Below, in pieces: positions 16,647 through 23,805 of a DNA stretch of 48,464 bases; the stretch's first letter is position 1; every line of letters begins with the position of its first letter. Where the stretch lies: contig VGOW01000025.1 of assembly GCA_016875735.1 (NCBI GenBank), positions 1-48,464 of the forward strand, written 5' to 3'. The DNA comes from Chloroflexota bacterium. Lineage in GTDB: Bacteria; Chloroflexota; Anaerolineae; Anaerolineales; VGOW01. The notes beneath the pieces were generated by a model. It searched no databases, was not told the origin of the DNA, and saw only the letters and a program-made list of their open reading frames with translations. The translations under genes and the position numbers were made by a program.

Positions 16647-18158
16647 ATGTCAAACGTCACCAAAGTTCTCATCGCCAATCGAGGCGAGATCGCCGTGCGC
16701 ATCATTCGCGCCTGCCGCGAACTGGGCATCGAAACAGTGGCCGTGTATTCCGAAGCCGACCGCAACGCCATGCACGTGCGCTACGCCGATCAAGCCTTCT
16801 TCATCGGCCCCGCTCCCTCACGTGAATCGTATTTGCGAATCGACAAGATTCTCGATGTCGCCAAAAAGTCGGGCGCTGACGCTATTCATCCGGGCTACGG
16901 CTTCCTCGCCGAGCGCGATGATTTTGCGCAGGCCTGCGCCGACGAAGAGATCACCTTTATCGGCCCCAAGCCCTCGTCCATTGCGGCCATGGGCGACAAA
17001 GCGGTGGCGCGGTCAACGGTGACCAAAGCCGGTGTGCCGGTGGTGCCCGGCACCGAGGGCGAGGGCAATTTGCGCGACGACGAGATCATCGCTATCGCCC
17101 CGCAGATCGGTTTCCCATTATTGATCAAAGCGACGGCGGGAGGCGGCGGCAAAGGGATGCGCGAAGTCCGCGCCCCCGACGATCTGCCGGTGGCTCTGGC
17201 CTCTGCCCGCCGGGAAGCCGACTCGGCTTTCGGTGACGGCAACGTGTATCTCGAAAAATTGGTGACCGGCGCGCGGCACATCGAGATTCAGATCATGGCC
17301 GACACGCAGGGCAACATCGTTTATCTCGGTGAGCGGGAGTGCTCGATACAGCGCCGCCACCAAAAAGTTTTGGAAGAGTCGCCCTCGCCGTTTGTGAGCG
17401 ACGATGAAGGGCTGCGCGCGCGCATGGGCGAGGTGGCCTGCCGCGCCGCCGCTTCGGTGGGATACATCAACGCGGGCACCATTGAATTTTTGGTGGACAA
17501 AGAGAAGAACTTTTACTTTCTCGAAATGAACACGCGCCTGCAAGTGGAGCATCCGGTGACGGAACTGGTGACCGGCGTGGACATCGTGAAGGAGCAGATC
17601 CGCGTGGCGCGCGGGCGGCAGTTGAGCCGTAAGCAGGAAGACATTCGGCTTAACGGTTGGGCGATTGAGTGCCGGGTGAATGCCGAAGACCCCTACAACA
17701 ATTTCATGCCCTCCACCGGAACGGTGTCGGCTTCCATTTTGCCCACCGGCCCCGGCGTGCGCGTGGACACCGGCGTGTACGTGGGCTACACCATCCCGCG
17801 CTTCTACGATTCGCTGATCTCGAAAGTGATCTGCTGGGGCGAGAGCCGCGGCGAGGCCCTGCTGCGGATGCGCCGGGCGCTGGAAGAATACAAGATCGTC
17901 GGCGTCAAAACGAACATCCCTCTGCATCAGAATTTGCTCAATTCGCATCGCTTCATCGCCGGGAACTTCGACACACGCTTCCTCGAAGAGCGGTTCGAGA
18001 TGGATCGCGAGAACACCGCACACCCGGAGATTGCCGCCATTTTGGCGACGCTGGTGGCGCACCACAAAGGCCAGCAGGCGGCGCAGATTGTTCAGCGCGG
18101 CGCGCGCGATGCGAGCAACTGGAAATGGGTGGGCCGATACGAGAGGATGCACCGATGA
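16647..18158 (+). CDS. Acetyl/propionyl-CoA carboxylase, biotin carboxylase subunit
   Basis: A 503-residue ATP-grasp enzyme that carboxylates biotin. The N-terminal domain starts KVLIANRGEIAVRI. The ATP site has K161 and the glycine loop GGGGKG at 165-170. The metal and bicarbonate region is EMNTRLQVEHPVTE, followed by NGWAIECRVNAEDP of the C-terminal domain. It starts eight bases after the carboxyltransferase, and its stop overlaps the biotin carrier gene (ATGA), so the three form one operon. Confidence 0.93.
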   Translation: MSNVTKVLIANRGEIAVRIIRACRELGIETVAVYSEADRNAMHVRYADQAFFIGPAPSRESYLRIDKILDVAKKSGADAIHPGYGFLAERDDFAQACADEEITFIGPKPSSIAAMGDKAVARSTVTKAGVPVVPGTEGEGNLRDDEIIAIAPQIGFPLLIKATAGGGGKGMREVRAPDDLPVALASARREADSAFGDGNVYLEKLVTGARHIEIQIMADTQGNIVYLGERECSIQRRHQKVLEESPSPFVSDDEGLRARMGEVACRAAASVGYINAGTIEFLVDKEKNFYFLEMNTRLQVEHPVTELVTGVDIVKEQIRVARGRQLSRKQEDIRLNGWAIECRVNAEDPYNNFMPSTGTVSASILPTGPGVRVDTGVYVGYTIPRFYDSLISKVICWGESRGEALLRMRRALEEYKIVGVKTNIPLHQNLLNSHRFIAGNFDTRFLEERFEMDRENTAHPEIAAILATLVAHHKGQQAAQIVQRGARDASNWKWVGRYERMHR

Positions 18159-18667
18159 GGTATCTGACGACCCTCAACGACAAAACGTACACTATCGAGA
18201 TCAACGATGATCGCCACGTCACGGTGGATGGCAAGATGTACGAGATCGATCTCGAAGCGTTGGCGGCGCAGTCACTGTATTCGTTGTTGATCGACAATCA
18301 ATCGTACGAAGCATTCATTGAAAGCGACGACGAAGGCTGGCGCGTGCTCATGCGCGGCGATCTGTATGAGGCCAAAGTGGTGGACGAGCGCGCGGCGCGG
18401 CTGGCGAAATCGGCGGGCGGCGCGGCTCCGCAGAGCGGCGACTTCCATTTGAAAGCGCCGATGCCGGGCTTGGTGGTGTCGGTGCCGGTGGGCGAAGGGC
18501 AGGCGGTGAAGAAGGGCGATATTTTGGTGATTCTCGAATCGATGAAAATGCAGAATGAGTTGAAGTCGCCGCGCGAGGGGACGGTGGCGCGGGTGAAGGT
18601 GAAAGGCGGCGACACGGTGGAGCAGAATCAGATCATGGTGACGGTGGGTGAGGCGAAAGGATCGTAG
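18155..18667 (+). CDS. Biotin carboxyl carrier protein of acyl-CoA carboxylase
   Basis: A 170-residue protein. The C-terminal biotinyl domain (about 97-167) contains ESMKMQ with biotin-accepting K131 and the matching hammerhead structure APMPGLVVSV ... VKKGD. The first 90 residues resemble the BT-like N-terminal region that in fused PCC alpha subunits contacts the carboxyltransferase. Here the alpha subunit is thus split into a separate biotin carboxylase and carrier, joined by an overlapping ATGA. Confidence 0.93.
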   Translation: MRYLTTLNDKTYTIEINDDRHVTVDGKMYEIDLEALAAQSLYSLLIDNQSYEAFIESDDEGWRVLMRGDLYEAKVVDERAARLAKSAGGAAPQSGDFHLKAPMPGLVVSVPVGEGQAVKKGDILVILESMKMQNELKSPREGTVARVKVKGGDTVEQNQIMVTVGEAKGS

Positions 18668-18703
18668 ATCGCGGATCGGCGGTTGCAGATTGGAGAGTGG
18701 GAA

Positions 18704-19222
18704 GTGGAAGGCGTTTTCTATATTGCGGTGATTGTGGCGGTGACGATGAGCGGGCTGTTGTTCATGCTCACCTCGATCCGCCGCATCCCGGAAGGGCATC
18801 GCGGGGTGTTGTTTCGCATGGGCAGACTGGTGAAAGAACTGCCGCCCGGCACGGCGTGGGTCGTGCCGCTGTTCGATAGCGTGATGCTGGTGAATTTGAG
18901 CGAGCAGACTTTTGCTCTGCCGCCCGATCTCACGATCTCGAACGGAGAAAAGTTCAGAGTCGAAGGCAGTTTCACTTGCAAGATCATTCAGCCTATCCCG
19001 GCGGTGATGGTCGCCATGCAGGCGCGGCAGGATATTGCCGACGTGGTGGGCAATAAATTGGTGGATGAGATCAAGTTGATGGGCAGCAGCACGGCGATAG
19101 AACGCCCAGCGCAGGCGCAGGAGTGGGCGCTCGATGCGCTCAACCAAAAAATGTCGGCGGCGTGGCAGCTCAAGTTCACCAAAGTGGAATTTCGATTAAC
19201 GCATTTGTCGTCAACGGATTGA
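18704..19222 (+). CDS. SPFH/band-7 (stomatin-like) membrane protein
   Basis: About 172 residues: one N-terminal membrane helix (VFYIAVIVAVTMSGLLFML) and a compact SPFH domain with RRIPEGHRGVLFRMGRL and PGTAWVVPLFDSVMLVNL. It is shorter than typical stomatins (250-300) and lacks the coiled coil. The start is uncertain: GTG 18704 has GGAG nearby, and TTG 18683 would add seven residues but starts in repeat-like sequence. Its stop codon lies inside a tandem repeat (19214-19249), so the C-terminus may have been shortened by the repeat. Confidence 0.75.
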   Translation: MEGVFYIAVIVAVTMSGLLFMLTSIRRIPEGHRGVLFRMGRLVKELPPGTAWVVPLFDSVMLVNLSEQTFALPPDLTISNGEKFRVEGSFTCKIIQPIPAVMVAMQARQDIADVVGNKLVDEIKLMGSSTAIERPAQAQEWALDALNQKMSAAWQLKFTKVEFRLTHLSSTD

Positions 19223-19280
19223 ACGGATTCAACGGATTGAACGGATTCAACGAATGATTCCGAGAAGAATCCGTTCAATC
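19214..19280. repeat. Tandem 18-mer repeats with an inverted partner
   Basis: Two perfect 18-base copies (19214-19231 and 19232-19249) built of ACGGATTGA and ACGGATTCA. The reverse complement of GATTGAACGGATTC follows at 19267-19280, so the region can form a hairpin. It supplies the stop codon of the SPFH gene and separates it from the mutase gene. Confidence 0.9.
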
Positions 19281-19312
19281 TGTTTCATCCGTTGACTAAA
19301 AACAGGCAACCT

Positions 19313-20947
19313 ATGCGAGATACCGAGCGCGAACGATGGGAGCGCGAGACGCTCAGCCCGACTCTCAAAAAGAATCCTGAACGCGGAGCCGACTTGCAAA
19401 CCTCGTCGGGCATTCCGTTGGAGCGAGCGTTCGGCCCGGACGATCCGCCGCCCGGAATCGGCTTCCCCGGCGAATATCCCTTCACGCGCGGAGTCCAGCC
19501 CACAATGTATCGCGGGCGGCTGTGGACGATGCGCCAATATGCCGGATACGCGACGGCGGAAGAGTCGAATCGGCGCTATAAGTATTTGTTTCAGCAAGGG
19601 CAAACCGGACTCTCGGTCGCCTTCGACTTGCCGACTCAGATCGGTTACGACCCCGACCATCCGTTGGCGCTGGGCGAGGTGGGCAAAGTGGGCGTATCGA
19701 TCCCGACGCTCGACGACATGGCGCGATTGTTCGACGGCATCCCGCTCAACGAGGTGTCCACCAGTATGACCATCAACGCGCCCGCCGCGATTCTGCTGGC
19801 GATGTACATTGCGGTGGGCAAGCGGCAGGGCGTGTCGCCGAAGCATCTGCGCGGCACGATTCAAAACGACATCCTCAAAGAATACGTCGCCCGCGGCACG
19901 TATATTTTTCCGCCCGGCCCGTCGATGCGGCTCATCACCGACGTGTTCCGCTATTGCCAAACGGAAGTCCCGCAGTGGAACACCATCAGCATCTCCGGCT
20001 ATCACGTCCGCGAAGCCGGATCGACTGCCGTGCAAGAAGTCGCCTTCACGTTGGCCAACGGCATCGCCTACGTGCAGGCCTCCATCGACGCCGGGTTGAG
20101 CGTGGACGACTTCGCGCCGCAGTTGGCCTTCTTCTTCAACGCGCACAACCAGTTTCTCGAAGAGGTAGCCAAGTTCCGCGCCGCGCGCCGATTGTGGGCC
20201 AAGATCATGCGCGAGCGATTCGGCGCGAAGAATCCAAAATCGTGGATGCTTCGCTTTCACACCCAAACCGCCGGGTCGGCGCTCACCGCTCAACAGCCCG
20301 AAGTGAACGTGGCCCGCGTCGCCATTCAGGCCCTCGCCGCCGTGCTCGGCGGCACACAGAGTCTGCACACCAACAGCATGGATGAGGCTCTGCAACTGCC
20401 CACCGAAAAAGCGGCGCGCGTGGCTTTGCGCACCCAGCAAGTCATCGCTTATGAATCAGGGGTGGCCGACACCATCGATCCGCTGGCGGGCAGTTACGCC
20501 ATCGAGTCGCTCACCGACGAGATCGAACAACGCGCCGCCGATTACATCGCCCGCATCGACGAGCTGGGCGGCGCGGTGAGCGCCATCGAGCGCGGCTACA
20601 TTCAGAAAGAGATCGAAGACGCGGCCTATCGCTACCAGCGAGCCGTCGAGTCGAAAGAGCAGATCGTCGTGGGGGTGAATGAGTTCACGGCGGGCGGGGA
20701 GTTGGACATCGATCCGTTCGTGATCGATCCGGCCATCGAAAAATCTCAGCGCGAAAAAGTGGCCGCCGTTCGCGCCCGCCGCGACTCGGCGCGGGTGAGC
20801 GAACTCCGCGCCCGCCTCGACTCCGCCGCGCGCTCCACCGACAACCTCATGCCCCTCTTCATCGAGTGCGTCGAGAACGACCTCACGCTCGGCGAGATTT
20901 GCGACACGCTCAGAGGCGCGTGGGGGGAGTATCGGCCAAAAACGTAG
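19313..20947 (+). CDS. Methylmalonyl-CoA mutase, catalytic (large) subunit
   Basis: A 544-residue TIM-barrel subunit that, with a B12-binding partner, converts (R)-methylmalonyl-CoA to succinyl-CoA. Motifs include [11 protein letters not shown]-like [53 protein letters not shown] and [12 protein letters not shown], with RFHTQTAGS and [15 protein letters not shown] in the second half. The protein stops after the barrel. The cobalamin-binding domain (with DXHXXG) is absent, as in split two-protein mutases, and is not encoded in the window. ATG 19313 gives the normal N-terminus. The epimerase follows. Confidence 0.93.
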   Translation: MRDTERERWERETLSPTLKKNPERGADLQTSSGIPLERAFGPDDPPPGIGFPGEYPFTRGVQPTMYRGRLWTMRQYAGYATAEESNRRYKYLFQQGQTGLSVAFDLPTQIGYDPDHPLALGEVGKVGVSIPTLDDMARLFDGIPLNEVSTSMTINAPAAILLAMYIAVGKRQGVSPKHLRGTIQNDILKEYVARGTYIFPPGPSMRLITDVFRYCQTEVPQWNTISISGYHVREAGSTAVQEVAFTLANGIAYVQASIDAGLSVDDFAPQLAFFFNAHNQFLEEVAKFRAARRLWAKIMRERFGAKNPKSWMLRFHTQTAGSALTAQQPEVNVARVAIQALAAVLGGTQSLHTNSMDEALQLPTEKAARVALRTQQVIAYESGVADTIDPLAGSYAIESLTDEIEQRAADYIARIDELGGAVSAIERGYIQKEIEDAAYRYQRAVESKEQIVVGVNEFTAGGELDIDPFVIDPAIEKSQREKVAAVRARRDSARVSELRARLDSAARSTDNLMPLFIECVENDLTLGEICDTLRGAWGEYRPKT

Positions 20948-20952
20948 CGGTT

Positions 20953-20991
20953 AGCGATCAGCGTTCAGCAATTGACTGACCGCTGATCGCT
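20953..20991. repeat. Inverted repeat between mutase and epimerase
   Basis: Arms AGCGATCAGCG (20953-20963) and CGCTGATCGCT (20981-20991) are perfect 11-bp complements. Weaker pairing of CAGCA/TGCTG continues around them, up to the epimerase start. Confidence 0.85.
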
Positions 20992-21008
20992 GAATGCTGA
21001 GTGCTCTC

Positions 21009-21416
21009 ATGATCAAGAAAATCAACCACATCGCCATCATCGTTCCTGATCTCGACTCGTCGCTCTCGTTTTGGCGCGACACATTGGGGCTGACTCTGAC
21101 TCACACCGAAGAAGTCAAAGGGCAAGAGTCCATCGTCGCCTTTTTGCCCACCGGCGATAGCGAGGTGGAACTGGTGAAGCCGACGACCGAGACCAGCGGC
21201 GCGGCCCGGTTCCTCGCCAAGCGCGGCCCCGGCCTGCATCACATTGCCCTCGAAGTGGACGACCTCGACGAAATGCTGATGCGGTTGAAAGAGAAGGGTG
21301 TGCGGTTGATCAACGAAACGCCGGTGGTTGCCGCCGGAGGCAACCGCGCCGCCTTCATCCATCCCGAAAGCGCGAACGGCGTGTTGGTGGAGTTGTATGA
21401 AACGAAAGCCGGTTGA
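21009..21416 (+). CDS. mce: Methylmalonyl-CoA epimerase
   Basis: A 135-residue glyoxalase-fold protein that interconverts (S)- and (R)-methylmalonyl-CoA, between propionyl-CoA carboxylase and the mutase. The metal ligands are visible as H7 (INHIAIIV), H78 (GLHHIALEV) and E128 (LVELYE). ATG 21009 gives the compact family N-terminus MIKKINHIAI. The frame upstream lies inside the inverted repeat. Its place directly after the mutase supports the assignment. Confidence 0.92.
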   Translation: MIKKINHIAIIVPDLDSSLSFWRDTLGLTLTHTEEVKGQESIVAFLPTGDSEVELVKPTTETSGAARFLAKRGPGLHHIALEVDDLDEMLMRLKEKGVRLINETPVVAAGGNRAAFIHPESANGVLVELYETKAG

Positions 21417-21445
21417 AAAAGAACGGGCGCTCACTTGAGCGCCCG
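21414..21445 (-). terminator. Terminator for the DUF2007 gene
   Basis: Perfect stem CGGGCGCTC / GAGCGCCCG (21424-21432 and 21437-21445) with a four-base loop. Read on the minus strand it is followed by TTCTTTTT, so it terminates the leftward transcript. It may also act on the convergent epimerase transcript. Confidence 0.8.
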
Positions 21446-21455
21446 CTTGATTCAA

Positions 21456-21716
21456 TCACTCAGTTTGTCCGTCGCCGCCGCTTTCTTCTTCCTCCCCTCG
21501 CGTCCACTCCTCCAGCAGTTCGCGCGCTTCGGCGGCGAATTTCTCCGGCACGATAATCTCGGCCTCGCCCAGCACCCCCACTGTGAGGCCATAGGCCGCG
21601 CCCGCGCCTTCCTGCGCCACCATCACCGGAATGCCTTCGGCCTCCAGCAAACTTTTGATCAAGTTGGCTTCCACTTGGCCGGAAGCCACATGCACACAAA
21701 CGAGTTCGTCAGGCAT
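21456..21716 (-). CDS. DUF2007-type small protein
   Basis: An 86-residue protein with MPDELVCVHVASGQVEANLIKSLLEAEGIP and IIVPEKFAAEARELLEEW. This is the alpha-beta layout of DUF2007 (putative signal-transducing) proteins, which have no established function. The C-terminus is a Glu/Gly-rich tail. ATG 21716 was preferred because GAGGAG lies nine bases upstream; a GTG at 21725 lies too close to that site. It follows the Uma2 gene with almost no gap. Confidence 0.75.
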   Translation of the reverse strand: MPDELVCVHVASGQVEANLIKSLLEAEGIPVMVAQEGAGAAYGLTVGVLGEAEIIVPEKFAAEARELLEEWTRGEEEESGGDGQTE

Positions 21717-21721
21717 CCGAA

Positions 21722-22291
21722 TCACTCCTCGAACAGGGCCGCCACCGGCGCGGCAAAGCCGGGCAACACATCGTTGGCGGCCAGCGTATCGCCTTCGCCG
21801 AATTCGCGCACGTCCGTCAGCGATTTGTAAGCGAACACGGTTTTGGAAGCCGGCTCGGCAATCCAGATCAGCCGCACGCCGATGGCGAAGTATTCGCGCA
21901 TCTTCTGTGTCACCTCCTGCCAGCGATCATCGGGCGAAAGAATTTCCACGATCAGATCCGGCGCAACGTCGAGGTAGCCGCTCGTCTTCTGGCGTTTCGC
22001 CAGCCGTTCGTTCGACACGAAGATCACGTCCGCCGCCCGGATCGTGTCGGGGTCGCGCTGAACGTAGATTCCCACTTCGCCCACGACCACCTTGCCCGAC
22101 CTTGATTGCCGTGCGTAGGCTTTCAACCGCTCGCCAAAGTTCATCTCATAATCACCGTGAGGAAACCCGGCGGGACTCATCAGCACGATTCTCCCTTCCA
22201 CCAATTCACAGGGGCCAATGTCGCCCATCGCCAGCAAATCATCGCCAGTGATGAGTGTCTCGGTTGTGGGAAGCGCAAGTTCAACAGCCAT
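21722..22291 (-). CDS. Uma2-family (DUF820) nuclease-like protein
   Basis: A 189-residue protein (MAVELALPTTETLITGDD start at 22291) with the family order: CELVEGRIVLMSPAG, RAADVIFVS with its Asp, DLIVEILSPDDRW with the Glu-X-Leu pair, and KMREYFAIGVRLIWIAEP. Sequence is clearly different from the copy at 426-1064, so these are not recent duplicates. The role is unknown. Its stop is adjacent to the DUF2007 gene, suggesting one transcript. Confidence 0.85.
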   Translation of the reverse strand: MAVELALPTTETLITGDDLLAMGDIGPCELVEGRIVLMSPAGFPHGDYEMNFGERLKAYARQSRSGKVVVGEVGIYVQRDPDTIRAADVIFVSNERLAKRQKTSGYLDVAPDLIVEILSPDDRWQEVTQKMREYFAIGVRLIWIAEPASKTVFAYKSLTDVREFGEGDTLAANDVLPGFAAPVAALFEE

Positions 22292-22335
22292 ACCGCACCG
22301 CCTTTCCGCAAATACTATAGCACACAACCGCCCAA

Positions 22336-23556
22336 TCAAACTTCACTGGCGATCATCTCCCCCGGCGTCTGCCGTCGGCGAATGAGCCGATACGACTCGC
22401 CGTCCACCATCACTTCGGCGGGCAGGGGGCGCGAATTGTAATTCGAGGCCATCGCCAAACCGTACGCGCCCGCGTCGAGCACCGCCAGCAGATCGCCCTC
22501 GGCCATCGGCGGCAACATCCGGTCGCGCGCCAAAAAATCAGCGCTCTCACAAATCGGCCCGGCCACATCCGCGCGGCGCAACTCTCCGCCTCGCTCCACC
22601 GGCCACACGCGATGATGCGCCTCGTACAGCGCCGGGCGAATGAGCGTGTGCATCCCCGCGTCCACAATGACGATGCGCTCTTTGTTGTATTGAACGGATG
22701 TGAGAAGAAGGCCAGAGTTGGCCACCACGGAGCGCCCCGGCTCGATCAGAATCCTGCCGGGCCACGAGTCCAGTCGGGGGGCGATGATCGCGGCAAAGGC
22801 CTCCACATCCGGAGGGGCGTCGTCATCCCGATAGGCGACGGGGAACCCGCCGCCGATGTCGAGCGAATCGATCTGCGCTCCGGCGCGGCTTGCCCGTCGG
22901 GCAAACTCCAACGCCGCCTCGATGGCTCGCAGTGTTCCATTAGGCGAACCGAGTTGCGAGCCGATGTGCACGTGCACGCCGCGAAGGCTCACGTTCGGCC
23001 AATGCCTGCGCGCCATCGCCCACGCCGCTTCCATCGGCACGCCGAATTTGCTCGCCGCCGATCCGGTGCTGATGTGGTGGTGCGTGTCGGCCTCCACATC
23101 GGGCCGGAGCCGGATGGCCACATTCGGTTTCGCGCCGAGCCGCCCGGCGATCTCGTTCACCCGCCGCAGTTCGCCCTCCGACTCGACGTTGATCCAGCCG
23201 ACCCCTGCCCTCAGCGCCGCCTCGATCTCGGCGGCGGTTTTGCCCACGCCCGCAAACACAACCTTGCCCGCCTCCGCGCCGATGGTCATCACTCGAAACA
23301 ACTCGCCGCCCGAAACGATGTCGAAGCCTGCGCCTTCGTCTTTGAGCAAGCGCAGGATCGAAAGGTTGCCATTGGCCTTCACCGAATAACAAATCGTCGG
23401 CTTGAGTTGGGCGAAGGCCGACGCGATGCGCCGATAGTTTTCGCGGAGTCGATTCGCGGAGTAAACGTACAGCGGCGTGCCGAACTCGGCGGCCAGCGCC
23501 GCGAGGGGCACGGCCTCACAATGAAGTTGATCGTCGATGTATTGAAACGGGAGCAT
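22336..23556 (-). CDS. lysA: Diaminopimelate decarboxylase
   Basis: A PLP enzyme for the last step of lysine synthesis, 406 residues. PLP-binding K60 sits in ICYSVKANGN. GFDIVSGGEL, the GGGFPV glycine loop, EPGRSVVANSG and the CESADF motif (Cys-Glu from the partner subunit) are all present. ATG 23556 was chosen because the open frame upstream translates intergenic repeat sequence. No other lysine genes are near. Confidence 0.93.
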   Translation of the reverse strand: MLPFQYIDDQLHCEAVPLAALAAEFGTPLYVYSANRLRENYRRIASAFAQLKPTICYSVKANGNLSILRLLKDEGAGFDIVSGGELFRVMTIGAEAGKVVFAGVGKTAAEIEAALRAGVGWINVESEGELRRVNEIAGRLGAKPNVAIRLRPDVEADTHHHISTGSAASKFGVPMEAAWAMARRHWPNVSLRGVHVHIGSQLGSPNGTLRAIEAALEFARRASRAGAQIDSLDIGGGFPVAYRDDDAPPDVEAFAAIIAPRLDSWPGRILIEPGRSVVANSGLLLTSVQYNKERIVIVDAGMHTLIRPALYEAHHRVWPVERGGELRRADVAGPICESADFLARDRMLPPMAEGDLLAVLDAGAYGLAMASNYNSRPLPAEVMVDGESYRLIRRRQTPGEMIASEV

Positions 23557-23805
23557 GGAGATCGAACCGCAAAGATCGCGGAGATCAAAAGCAGAACTTC
23601 GCGCCCTTTGCGCCTTCGCGGTGAATGAATCGTAACTGCTCACACGTGAAGCACTCTGAGCGAAGTTCCGCGCTCTTTGCGGAACGAAGTCGACCCATAG
23701 GCCCCCTTTGGGGGAGAGTGCGGATGTTGCGCCGAGCCGCATCCTTCGACTTCGCGCCGAAAACCATCGGCGCTTCGCTCAGGATGCGCGAGCAGTTACA
23801 ACGAA
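23557..23805. repeat. Gap between lysA and mutS2 filled with repeat fragments
   Basis: No gene is seen. The stretch contains an ACCGCAAAG ... CTTTGCG / CGCGGTGAA type inverted arrangement (23566-23628), a half copy of the GCACTCTGAGCGAAG repeat (23649-23663) and a matching CTTCGCTCAGGATGCG (23774-23789). The same families recur at 26625-26753. Confidence 0.7.

Noticed and set aside
15232-16653. Long minus-strand frame (473 codons) opposite the carboxyltransferase gene
   Set aside because: It is a GC-rich antisense shadow, with His/Asp/Val-heavy low-complexity protein and no motifs; the plus-strand gene is unambiguous.
19247-20440. 397-codon minus-strand frame opposite the mutase
   Set aside because: No motif and atypical composition; the mutase accounts for the region.
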